From: an uncultured Legionella sp.
Lineage (GTDB): Bacteria > Pseudomonadota > Gammaproteobacteria > Legionellales > Legionellaceae
Assembly (NCBI GenBank): GCA_903885895.1
Contig: CAISKC010000088.1
Coordinates: 1 to 13,835 of the forward strand
Direction: 5' to 3'
Length of the DNA: 13,835 nucleotides
The position numbers were made by a program, and so were the translations under genes. Below, piece by piece: positions 1 through 6,576 of the stretch. A model generated the notes under the pieces. That model was not told the DNA's origin. It was given only the letters and a program-made list of their open reading frames with translations, and did no database searches. The stretch's first letter is position 1, and each line of letters starts with the position of its first letter.

Positions 1-334
1 TTCTGGGATGCTCAATAAATTACCCGGCATGTCAAACATTCCACAACACGCTAAAAACGAAGTGAATGATAAATCGTTAGCGCAAACCGTCGCCATTATC
101 AATTCTATGACACCCAAAGAACGTCGCATACCCAAGATCATCATCGGTTCACGTAAACGCCGCATTGCGATGGGTTCTGGCACACAAATTCAAGACGTGA
201 ATCGTCTCTTAAAACGCTTTGAACAGATGCAAAAAATGATGCAAAAAATTTCTAAGCCTGGTGGTTTAAAAAATATGATGCGTGGCGTGCAAGGCTTGCC
301 AGGGATGAATCAATTTTTGCCTGATAAAGAATAG
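1..334 (+). CDS. ffh: Signal recognition particle protein Ffh (SRP54), C-terminal M-domain fragment
   Basis: This is the 3' end of the gene for the protein subunit of the signal recognition particle, the GTPase that binds 4.5S RNA and signal sequences of nascent membrane proteins and takes ribosomes to FtsY. Only about the last 110 residues are present, and the reading frame runs open through the window's left edge, so the NG GTPase domain lies outside. The visible part is the methionine-rich M domain. It contains the motif NSMTPKERR, the RNA-binding helix-turn-helix segment GSRKRRIAMGSGT, and a Met/Gln/Lys-rich helix (MQKMMQKI) that helps form the signal-peptide groove, followed by a Gly/Met-rich tail (MMRGVQGLPGM). 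These are hallmark SRP54 features and the assignment is secure. The stop is TAG at 332-334. The next gene on this strand is rpsP, but a minus-strand cassette lies between. Confidence 0.96.
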   Translation, partial: SGMLNKLPGMSNIPQHAKNEVNDKSLAQTVAIINSMTPKERRIPKIIIGSRKRRIAMGSGTQIQDVNRLLKRFEQMQKMMQKISKPGGLKNMMRGVQGLPGMNQFLPDKE

Positions 335-532
335 CGTCTACTGACAATTCATCTTCGGAAGCCCTCCGTCCCGCGGCTTATACGGCTTTGTTGCATACAT
401 TATATTATCATCCCCGCGCAGGCGGGGATCCATTCATTGTTGTGGCATTGTACCCAATTCGGAGATAGATGAAGACATGTGAACAGAATGTCATGACCAA
501 TGGTAAAATAAATTTTATGTAATAACGCCGTC
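335..532. other. Intergenic region between ffh and the minus-strand cassette
   Basis: These 198 bases between two converging genes hold no open frame that looks coding. They contain the perfect GC-rich hairpin at 410-429 (listed separately) and a weak 5-bp stem just after the ffh stop (359-363 with 375-379). The rest is AT-rich with no recognisable signal. Confidence 0.5.
410..429. repeat. GC-rich hairpin, REP-like repeat copy 1
   Basis: A perfect 8-bp stem, ATCCCCGC (410-417) with GCGGGGAT (422-429), encloses the 4-base loop GCAG. There is no T-run on either side, so it is not a classical intrinsic terminator, although it lies between converging genes and could slow transcription from both. 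Hairpins with this ATCCCCGC/GCGGGGAT core are common as dispersed intergenic repeats in proteobacterial genomes. A related copy is at 7804-7823. Confidence 0.6.
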
Positions 533-1177
533 CTAGCTTCGTACGCTCAAACGAGGATGTGACGGTGAATAAGCCAGATCATCCTCCACGCTAAACTGAG
601 TTTTCACATCTGCCGAATTCACCATATAAGAGCGCTCTTTCAATAAATCCGACAGCGCACCTTGAAAGGATGCGTGTGTCAATAAGCCACGATAGTCAAC
701 TAGCCTACCTTGAAAATCATACGCTGTTTGGCTAGCAGAGAACGACCAATAAGGGCTGGGTGCGTCATAAACGGTCCAATCTTGTGCATGAATGTCAGGC
801 GGCACCAAAAAAGTAGGACTATTCAAATCATTGGGAACAATCATTTGTAATGTTCTATCAGGCAGCAACCGGATGATTTCATGACATAATTCTGTTGCAA
901 AACCTAAAATCGGGACATCAGGTTTGAGATCAGAGATTAAAATTTGGATAGTCGTAATCTGAGTCGATGCAAACCCTCTATCCATCAACGCTTTCGCCAT
1001 TTCTTTGGCCACTAGTACGCTGTCAGCCATGATATCCAATAAAGTCAGGGTGCTCCCAGCATCATCCATACTATCAAACAACCAATCATCATGGACTGTT
1101 TCACTAGGATAACTACGGAGCAACGCTTTGAGCGCTGTTTTATTTTCTTCTGAATGCGTTAAAAGGAGAATCATCAT
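533..1177 (-). CDS. Hypothetical protein, diverged paralogue of the upstream C80-like protein, probably catalytically dead
   Basis: This 214-residue protein has no family I can name directly. Its first half aligns by eye with the product of the gene immediately upstream. MILLLTHSEENKTALKALL matches MIIALTTDSETIVGSRYLA, and ITTIQILISDL (residues 74-84) matches ISHIDFIGCNI (residues 95-105) of the neighbour. In this alignment Ser82 takes the place of the neighbour's candidate nucleophile Cys103, and no His occupies the position of His56, so it is probably not a working cysteine protease. The C-terminal half (about 115-214) has aromatic patches and no recognised domain. The stop of the upstream gene is 20 bases away, so the two are probably cotranscribed. 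An AGAGG ribosome-binding site lies close upstream. The second in-frame ATG at 1174 has better spacing (5 bases) and matches the neighbour's N-terminus, so the true start may be there. No signal peptide or membrane segment is evident. Confidence 0.6.
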   Translation of the reverse strand: MMILLLTHSEENKTALKALLRSYPSETVHDDWLFDSMDDAGSTLTLLDIMADSVLVAKEMAKALMDRGFASTQITTIQILISDLKPDVPILGFATELCHEIIRLLPDRTLQMIVPNDLNSPTFLVPPDIHAQDWTVYDAPSPYWSFSASQTAYDFQGRLVDYRGLLTHASFQGALSDLLKERSYMVNSADVKTQFSVEDDLAYSPSHPRLSVRS

Positions 1178-1197
1178 TGCCTCTTTAAGTTCATTTA

Positions 1198-2157
1198 TTA
1201 GGATTCATGCCAATCTGCAGAGTCCTTGTCGCCAGAGCTTTCAGAATCTGTCTCGCGATCTTCAGCAACAGGCTGCAGCAGCAGCCATTTTTTTAATCGG
1301 TTACCAACATTATAAATATCAGGAGATGCATTGAACAGTACACGAGGATTATCGGTCAAACTCAAAATCACATACAACGCTTGTAACTGCTGCGCTATGG
1401 TGCTCTCTAATTTTCCAAGCGCTTTCAATTCATCAATAATTTGTGTTTTCCGTTCACCAGAAAATAATGGATTGTGTTGCGGGCCATTCATCATCATGAG
1501 TAGCGCTGCCTGTTTGGGCTTTTGGGAAGTGGTACCTGCCAAGGATGTCGTGCTTTGCAAGCGACTTAACTCTGTATTGAGATTCTGTTTTTTCACTGCA
1601 ATGCTACGCAGTTTTTTATTCAGCACAGCCGCAACTTTTGAATCTTCCGCTGTTCTTAAGCCCACTAAACGCCAAATATTAGCTTGCAGACCATTTTGAT
1701 TAATGGGGCAACAATTCACCGACAACGAATCATAATCATTATGCTCGCTCATAAAAGTACTAATGGGCATATGATAGCCACGCTCTTGCAATTGCCGCAC
1801 AACATCGATGACAAACCCATGTCCTTCGGCATCGATATAACCAATATTACACCCAATGAAATCGATATGAGAAATATGTCTTGCCTGGTCTGGAGACATC
1901 ACAGCAGTAAATTTATTGACAAACTCTGTTGCAGATAACCCGGCATATTGAACTTCGACTTTCCCTTCACTGTCTGTCACATTTTTAGAATGACTTAAAA
2001 AAGTGAGGTGTTGATCCGGCAACCATTCGCTTGGATCTCGCGTCACATCGAAAAATGTAGTCGCCGGCACAATACGTTCATGATACAACGTAGCCAGATA
2101 ACGTGAACCAACAATAGTTTCAGAATCAGTTGTTAGCGCAATAATCATGCCAGACAC
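1198..2157 (-). CDS. Peptidase C80-like (MARTX/toxin cysteine protease domain-like) protein
   Basis: This 319-residue protein has an N-terminal region (about 1-163) resembling the C80 cysteine protease domain that autoprocesses MARTX toxins and clostridial TcdA/TcdB after binding host inositol hexakisphosphate. The pattern seen is an opening beta strand (MIIALTT), a strand ending in LSHS with His56, then YAGLSATEFVNKF, then IDFIGCNIG with Cys103, then GHGFVIDVVRQLQERG. Order and spacing match the toxin domain's GHG (His), SGYSADEL and VGC (Cys) segments as I recall them. The C-terminal half is helical and Lys/Gln-rich, without a known domain, and ends in a hydrophilic tail rich in Asp, Glu and Ser (about 299-319). 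There is no signal peptide or transmembrane segment. The frame starts at GTG (2157). An in-frame ATG at 2148 gives an N-terminus matching the downstream paralogue and is a reasonable alternative. A standalone C80-like protein in a possible intracellular bacterium suggests a secreted effector or a self-processing regulator, but that is inference. Confidence 0.6.
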   Translation of the reverse strand: MSGMIIALTTDSETIVGSRYLATLYHERIVPATTFFDVTRDPSEWLPDQHLTFLSHSKNVTDSEGKVEVQYAGLSATEFVNKFTAVMSPDQARHISHIDFIGCNIGYIDAEGHGFVIDVVRQLQERGYHMPISTFMSEHNDYDSLSVNCCPINQNGLQANIWRLVGLRTAEDSKVAAVLNKKLRSIAVKKQNLNTELSRLQSTTSLAGTTSQKPKQAALLMMMNGPQHNPLFSGERKTQIIDELKALGKLESTIAQQLQALYVILSLTDNPRVLFNASPDIYNVGNRLKKWLLLQPVAEDRETDSESSGDKDSADWHES

Positions 2158-2179
2158 ATTCCATGAAGATTTATTATTC

Positions 2180-2185
2180 AGTATA
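2180..2185 (-). promoter_or_regulatory. Possible -10 box for the C80-like cassette
   Basis: On the minus strand TATACT lies 22 bases upstream of the GTG at 2157. No good -35 is found at 16-18 bases spacing, so the call is weak. It would lie back-to-back with the stronger rpsP promoter. Confidence 0.3.
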
Positions 2186-2242
2186 GTGCAGTTCTATCCA
2201 TCTCGCTAAATACGCTTGTCGATACAGAACTACGTTTCACTC

Positions 2243-2271
2243 TTGCGTTTCATTTCTATCTTTCATATAAT
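2243..2271 (+). promoter_or_regulatory. Sigma70-type promoter for rpsP-rimM-trmD-rplS
   Basis: The -35 box TTGCGT (2243-2248) and a consensus -10 box TATAAT (2266-2271) are separated by exactly 17 bases. Transcription would start near 2278, giving a leader of about 34 bases before rpsP. This is the best promoter match in the window and fits a highly expressed ribosomal-protein operon. Confidence 0.7.
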
Positions 2272-2311
2272 GCAGGACATTTTTATTATAACCAAGCTTG
2301 TCGAGGTAATG

Positions 2312-2575
2312 ATGGTTGTGATCCGTTTGGCTAGAGCTGGCGCAAAAAAGCGTCCTTTTTATCATATCGTTGTAACAGATCGTCGTAAACGTCGTGATAG
2401 TAATTATATTGCCAGCATTGGCTACTATAATCCTATTGCCCGTGGGAACGAAATACGTTTACATTTAGAGCTAGATCAATTAGATCATTGGCAAAAACAA
2501 GGTGCTCAATTGTCGGACCGAGTCGCCTCTTTAGCCAAAGAACATAAAAAAGTAGCTGCCACAGCGAGTGAATAA
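2312..2575 (+). CDS. rpsP: 30S ribosomal protein S16
   Basis: This is a small-subunit ribosomal protein that binds 16S rRNA early in 30S assembly. The product (87 residues; the family is usually about 80-90) starts MVVIRLARAGAKKRPFYHIV, continues with DRRKRRDSNYIASIGYYNP, and has a Lys-rich C-terminus, all diagnostic for S16. The open frame extends further upstream, but the start is placed at the ATG at 2312. That gives the normal S16 N-terminus, and a GAGG ribosome-binding site (2303-2306) lies 5 bases before it. The adjacent in-frame ATG at 2309 is only 2 bases from that site. It is the first gene of a translation operon and is preceded by a good promoter. The stop codon lies inside the start region of rimM (8-base overlap), which suggests translational coupling. 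Confidence 0.96.
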   Translation: MVVIRLARAGAKKRPFYHIVVTDRRKRRDSNYIASIGYYNPIARGNEIRLHLELDQLDHWQKQGAQLSDRVASLAKEHKKVAATASE

Positions 2576-3077
2576 AGAATCTGAATGGGTAACGCTGGGG
2601 CGATTTGGTCGTCCTCAGGGATTAAAAGGATTCATTCGGGTCATCTCATTTACAGAACCTGAGACTGCTATCCTAGAATATTTGCCATGGCATATCCAAA
2701 AAAAAGATCAATGGCTGCCTCTGGCTCTGGAAACATTTCAGATCCAGAACCAAAAAATTCTGGTTAACATAGTGGGCTACTCAGAACGTGAGAGCATTGC
2801 AGAATTAACAAATTGCAATATTGGGATATTATCAGCCCAACTGCCGAAATTATCTGGCGGTGAATACTATTGGCATGAGTTAACACAAATGCATGTGGTC
2901 AATAAAGACGGCACCCCACTGGGGCAGGTTACCGAAGTTTTGGCGACTGGTGCAAATGATGTGTTGATTGTGAGTGGCGAAAAACGTTACTTAATTCCAT
3001 ATATCCTTGGGATATATATCGTGTCGGTAGACCCTGTACAACAACAAATTGTCGTTGACTGGGATGAAAATTTTTAA
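2568..3077 (+). CDS. rimM: Ribosome maturation factor RimM
   Basis: RimM assists late maturation of the 16S rRNA 3' head domain and binds S19 on the pre-30S particle. The product is 169 residues, normal for the family. The N-terminal barrel opens with the signature VTLGRFGRPQGLKGFIRV and SFTEPETAILEYLPW. The C-terminal PRC-barrel part (about 95-169) contains GGEYYWHELTQMHVV, the GxxLGxVxEVLATGANDVL motif and IPYI. The start is a GTG that overlaps the end of rpsP by 8 bases, as expected for a coupled operon gene. The stop TAA is followed directly by the trmD start region. Function and identity are secure from sequence and from the conserved rpsP-rimM-trmD-rplS order. Confidence 0.95.
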   Translation: MNKESEWVTLGRFGRPQGLKGFIRVISFTEPETAILEYLPWHIQKKDQWLPLALETFQIQNQKILVNIVGYSERESIAELTNCNIGILSAQLPKLSGGEYYWHELTQMHVVNKDGTPLGQVTEVLATGANDVLIVSGEKRYLIPYILGIYIVSVDPVQQQIVVDWDENF

Positions 3078-3092
3078 GTGATGAAGCCCATA

Positions 3093-3836
3093 ATGGATAT
3101 AGGTATCATCACAATTTTTCCGGAGATGTTTGCCGCATTACAATATGGCATCTTAGGACGAGCTCTTGACCAAAACGTGGCGCAGGTGACCTGCTGGAAT
3201 CCGCGAGACTGGTCTAAGAATGAGCACAGGCAAATTGATGATAGACCATACGGCGGTGGGCCTGGCATGGTCATGATGTATGAACCGTTGCACGCAGCCA
3301 TTACGCATGCTAAGCAGCATTTGCCAGGATGTAAGACCGTTTATTTAAGTCCCCAAGGACAAAAAATAGGTCAAGCAAAACTGAAAGATCTTGCAGAAAC
3401 ACGCTGTCCTCTGTTATTGATAGCAGGACGCTATGAAGGCATTGATGAACGTATCATCATGCATGATGTTGACGAAGAGTGGTCCATAGGAGATTTTGTA
3501 TTAAGTGGTGGGGAATTCGCGGCGATGATTTTTATTGATGCCATCGTCCGTTTACTTCCAGGAAGTCTAGGGCATCCTGCTTCAGCAGCAGCTGATTCAT
3601 TCATGCACGGCTTACTAGATTATCCCCAGTACACTCGCCCAGCCGAAGCAAATGCTATGGCTGTGCCAGAGGTCTTGTTAAGTGGTAGTCATCAATTGAT
3701 TGCCCGTTGGCAAAGAAAGCAGGCATTAGGACAAACCTGGTTAAAACGCCCAGATTTGCTTGCAAATGTGTCACTAAATGAAACAGATAAACAATTGCTG
3801 ACTGAATTTCAGTCAGAACAGAAAACCGAGGAGTAA
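3093..3836 (+). CDS. trmD: tRNA (guanine-37-N1)-methyltransferase TrmD
   Basis: TrmD methylates N1 of G37 next to the anticodon of several tRNAs using S-adenosylmethionine, which prevents +1 frameshifting. It is a SPOUT-family homodimer. Visible features are IGIITIFPEMF at the N-terminus, DDRPYGGGPGMVMM, the knot segments YLSPQGQK and AGRYEGIDER, EEWSIGDFVLSGGE, and ADSF with Asp168 at the position of the catalytic Asp169 of the E. coli enzyme, then GLLDYPQYTRP and LLSGSH. The start is placed at ATG 3093 because that gives the usual MxIGII N-terminus. The frame is also open from GTG 3078 and ATG 3081, right after the rimM stop, which would add 4-5 residues, and no strong ribosome-binding site decides between them. 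The TAA stop overlaps an ATG of rplS. Confidence 0.95.
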   Translation: MDIGIITIFPEMFAALQYGILGRALDQNVAQVTCWNPRDWSKNEHRQIDDRPYGGGPGMVMMYEPLHAAITHAKQHLPGCKTVYLSPQGQKIGQAKLKDLAETRCPLLLIAGRYEGIDERIIMHDVDEEWSIGDFVLSGGEFAAMIFIDAIVRLLPGSLGHPASAAADSFMHGLLDYPQYTRPAEANAMAVPEVLLSGSHQLIARWQRKQALGQTWLKRPDLLANVSLNETDKQLLTEFQSEQKTEE

Positions 3837-3838
3837 TG

Positions 3839-4204
3839 ATGACAAGCATCATAGATATAATCGAAGCTGAGCAAATGCAAGGCAAAACCATCCCTGATTT
3901 CAACCCAGGTGATACCGTATTGGTACAAGTAAAAGTCAAAGAGGGCACGCGTGAACGTCTTCAGGCTTTTGAAGGGGTTGTTATTGCCAAGCGTAACCGC
4001 GGATTAAATTCAGCATTTACAGTGCGTAAAATTTCGCATAATGTAGGGGTAGAACGCGTGTTTCAAACCTACAGCCCAGTTGTTGATAGCATTACCGTCA
4101 AACGCCGTGGAGATGTACGTAGAGCGAAATTGTATTACCTCCGTAATTTGGCAGGTCGCGCAGCGCGAATTAAAGAAAAATTGACTGCGAAAAAAGCAGA
4201 TTAG
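3839..4204 (+). CDS. rplS: 50S ribosomal protein L19
   Basis: L19 sits at the 30S-50S interface of the ribosome. The 121-residue product carries the family signature throughout: PGDTVLVQVKVKEGTRERLQAFEG, RNRGLNSAFTVRKIS, GVERVFQTYSPVVDSI and RRGDVRRAKLYYLR, with a Lys-rich end. Two ATGs occur in tandem: 3836, which overlaps the trmD stop by one base, and 3839. The strong GAGGAG ribosome-binding site (3828-3833) is 2 bases from the first and 5 from the second, so 3839 is preferred, giving MTSIIDIIEAEQM much like other L19 proteins. It is the last gene of the operon; a hairpin follows the stop by about 20 bases. Confidence 0.96.
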   Translation: MTSIIDIIEAEQMQGKTIPDFNPGDTVLVQVKVKEGTRERLQAFEGVVIAKRNRGLNSAFTVRKISHNVGVERVFQTYSPVVDSITVKRRGDVRRAKLYYLRNLAGRAARIKEKLTAKKAD

Positions 4205-4223
4205 AATCGGGGCTCCATCAAAC

Positions 4224-4255
4224 TGCGTCATGCCCGCTTAAGCGAGCTTGACGCA
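4224..4255 (+). terminator. Hairpin after rplS, possible terminator or palindromic repeat
   Basis: The arms TGCGTCA (4224-4230) and TGACGCA (4249-4255) pair perfectly around an inner palindrome CGCTTAAGCG (4235-4244). A second small stem, ATGCT/AGCAT, occupies 4255-4269. No T-run follows, so it is either a non-canonical terminator of the ribosomal operon or one of the dispersed palindromic repeats seen elsewhere in the window. Confidence 0.4.
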
Positions 4256-4341
4256 TGCTCTTGAAGCATCCTCTCGAAATTTGCACTGTCAACAGACACT
4301 TGGGCCTGCTGACCGTTCGCTTGAAGAGGCTATAGACCATC

Positions 4342-5622
4342 ATGGTAAGCAAACAATTTCGGTCCCTTTTGCATGATTCAGCATTCAAAACAGAAATCTT
4401 GGCCGGAATTACCACTTTTTCAACCATGGTCTATATCATTTTTATCAATCCATCCATTTTACATAAAGCTGGCATGGATGCAGGCGCAGTATTCACTGCA
4501 ACCTGTCTGATTACTGCCTTTGCATGTGCTTTTACTGGCTGGTATGCCAAAACCCCTTTCGGGGTAGCTCCTGGCATGGCTCTGAATATTTACTTTACCT
4601 ACAGCGTTGTACAAGGCCTTAAAGTTGACTGGCAACATGCCTTGGGTATGGTGTTCATTTCTGGCTTAATGTTCATCGGTGTTACACTGACTCCGCTTCG
4701 ACGCATCCTAACCGAATCTATCCCATACAATTTGCAAATTGCTATTTTAATCGGCATCAGCTTGCTGATCGCTTTGATTTCATTACAAACCAATGGCCTC
4801 GTTGTCATGGATGAACACACATTGCATTTAGGAAAAATCACCGAACCACAACATCTCTTATTTTTATTAGGATTTGTCATCATTCTTATTTTAGATGCTT
4901 ACCACATCAAAGGTGCCATCTTATATGGCATTCTAAGTATTACCTTACTAAGTTTGATCTTTGGTTACACAAAATGGAACGGCCTTGTTGGAATGCCACC
5001 CAGTATGCAAGGAACCTTTCTGTCGTTGGAATTTTCCGGATTATGGTCCGTTATTGGTTTAAAAACTATTTTTACTTTTTTTCTGATCACGGTCTTTGAC
5101 GCAACCGGCACCATCATTGGTCTATTAAATGAACCCCTTCTGAAGCAATGTCCTAATTATTCACAAAGATTCAACCGTAGTCTCATTACAGATGCTACCG
5201 CATCCACTTTTGCAGGATTACTTGGGACAGCTAGCACGTCTCCTTATATCGAATCCGCTGCGGGCATTGCTGCAGGCGGAAAGACAGGTGTCACGGCTAT
5301 CGTAGTTGCGATTGGTTTTTTGTTGATGCTATTTTTCTTCCCATTAGCTGAAACCATTCCAAATTTTGCCATCGGCCCTGCACTCTTATACGTTGCTTGT
5401 TCTATGATGAAGCAAGTCAAAGATTTACAATTAGCGACCATGGTAGAAGCTGCACCTAGTATGTTAACCATTATGTTGATCCCATTTACGGAATCCATCG
5501 CTGATGGTATCGGTGCTGGCGTTGTATTATGTACTCTTTTAAAAATACTCACGCATAAAAAAGTAGAACCGCTGTTACTGATGCTCGCTGGGGTATTTGT
5601 AGTATTTTTTATAATCTCTTAA
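4342..5622 (+). CDS. NCS2-type (AzgA/PbuG-like) purine permease
   Basis: This 426-residue inner-membrane protein with about 12-14 hydrophobic segments belongs to the AzgA-like branch of the nucleobase-cation symporter-2 superfamily, proton-coupled importers of adenine, guanine or hypoxanthine. Evidence includes EILAGITTFSTMVYIIFINP near the N-terminus, the half-helix motif TPFGVAPGMALNIYFTY (about 71-87), FDATGTIIGL (about 250-262), and the family's most conserved stretch starting GTASTSPYIESAAG with AAGGKTGVTA (295-319). TESIADGIGAG follows near the C-terminus. The exact substrate cannot be told from sequence. The start is ATG 4342; a GAAGAGG element at 4323-4329 is rather distant (12 bases). 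The downstream acetyltransferase gene begins 6 bases after the stop, so they are probably cotranscribed. No clear promoter was found in the 137 bases upstream. Confidence 0.88.
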   Translation: MVSKQFRSLLHDSAFKTEILAGITTFSTMVYIIFINPSILHKAGMDAGAVFTATCLITAFACAFTGWYAKTPFGVAPGMALNIYFTYSVVQGLKVDWQHALGMVFISGLMFIGVTLTPLRRILTESIPYNLQIAILIGISLLIALISLQTNGLVVMDEHTLHLGKITEPQHLLFLLGFVIILILDAYHIKGAILYGILSITLLSLIFGYTKWNGLVGMPPSMQGTFLSLEFSGLWSVIGLKTIFTFFLITVFDATGTIIGLLNEPLLKQCPNYSQRFNRSLITDATASTFAGLLGTASTSPYIESAAGIAAGGKTGVTAIVVAIGFLLMLFFFPLAETIPNFAIGPALLYVACSMMKQVKDLQLATMVEAAPSMLTIMLIPFTESIADGIGAGVVLCTLLKILTHKKVEPLLLMLAGVFVVFFIIS

Positions 5623-5628
5623 ACTGAT

Positions 5629-6576
5629 ATGGCTATGATGATAACACGCACTCACCAAATGAGTTTAAAACAAGTCGATGACCTCGAAGGATTGATGGCG
5701 CGCTGTCGCAAAGTCGATCATAATACAATTCCTATCTATAAACATTTGATTGATAAACGCCACATGTTGCCTTGCAATGTGCTGTATTATGATGATGATC
5801 TGTTAGTGGGCTATCTTCGCACGTTCTTCTTTTATACGACTGCATGCGAAGTTGCTTTGATGGTTGATCCAGCATACCGGCGCCGCGGCATCGCACGTAC
5901 CATGCTAAAAGAGATCATCCCTACGTTACAAGCAGAAAACATACAGACTCTATATTTTTCAAGTCCTCAAACTCCGAATCAAGCCTGGATCCAAAAATTA
6001 GGACTGAGTTTTCATGGCTCTGAACGCCAAATGCAATATGATCCACACAAACCTGTCACGGTCACCTTTAAACCCGTACCCATTCGTTTGGCGACCGCCA
6101 AAGATATTCCTATCTTAATTGAATTAGATGACATCTGCTTTCCAAATAAAAAACCTGACCCAGAAGAAGTATTTCGCAACCTTCTTGCCACAAGCAACTG
6201 CGCCATCTTCGTGTTATTACAAGATCAACGCGTCGTAGGAAAAGCACATGTATTCAAAGAAAACGACCGCGCTCGCATCACAGATATCGGTGTTTTTCCT
6301 GATTATCGCGGACGGGGATTAGCTAGAACCCTCATCAGATATTGCATTAATCATGCACTTATTAATAATAAACCTAGAATTGTCCTGGACGTAGAAGTCA
6401 AGAATGAATCTGCATTAAAACTATATGATGGATTAGGATTTCAAATCACAAATGCGCACGATTATTGGAGCACCGTCAGTCAAGCACCAGAATTTGGTTT
6501 GTCTGCTATTTTATGCCATAGTGATACCAACGATTCTTCTAGCAAAACTAGCAATCATCAAAAGGACGCTCAATGA
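5629..6576 (+). CDS. Tandem-domain GNAT family N-acetyltransferase
   Basis: This 315-residue protein has two GNAT folds in a row. Each carries the acetyl-CoA pyrophosphate-binding motif A: VDPAYRRRGIARTML at about 79-93 and VFPDYRGRGLARTLI at about 222-236. The second domain also has the usual motif B, NESALKLYDGLGF (259-271). The R/Q-x-x-G-x-G/A signature is intact in both, although the N-terminal domain's motif B is less typical, so one half may be structural. The acceptor substrate is unknown. The C-terminal tail (about 295-315) is polar and probably disordered. Several ATGs lie close together (5629, 5635, 5638) without a clear ribosome-binding site, so the exact start is uncertain. The gene lies between the purine permease (6-base gap) and a ketoacyl synthase whose start overlaps its stop as ATGA, so the three form a likely operon. 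Confidence 0.85.
   Translation: MAMMITRTHQMSLKQVDDLEGLMARCRKVDHNTIPIYKHLIDKRHMLPCNVLYYDDDLLVGYLRTFFFYTTACEVALMVDPAYRRRGIARTMLKEIIPTLQAENIQTLYFSSPQTPNQAWIQKLGLSFHGSERQMQYDPHKPVTVTFKPVPIRLATAKDIPILIELDDICFPNKKPDPEEVFRNLLATSNCAIFVLLQDQRVVGKAHVFKENDRARITDIGVFPDYRGRGLARTLIRYCINHALINNKPRIVLDVEVKNESALKLYDGLGFQITNAHDYWSTVSQAPEFGLSAILCHSDTNDSSSKTSNHQKDAQ

Noticed and set aside
410..429. Intrinsic terminator of ffh
   Set aside because: The stem is perfect, but no T-run follows on either strand, so it is listed as a repeat.
1331..1938. Plus-strand frames opposite the C80-like gene
   Set aside because: Their products are Cys- and Ile-rich without domain-like patterns, and the minus-strand frame is longer, has a paralogue alongside and shows a fold-like motif pattern.
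2216..2311. N-terminal extension of 32 residues on S16
   Set aside because: The open frame extends upstream, but it covers the promoter's -35 and -10 boxes, is unlike any S16 N-terminus, and the good ribosome-binding site points to 2312.
3074..3301. Small minus-strand frame inside trmD
   Set aside because: It is entirely antisense to a highly conserved gene and its product has no recognisable features; the same holds for other antisense frames inside rplS, the permease, the ketoacyl synthase, lpxD and polA.
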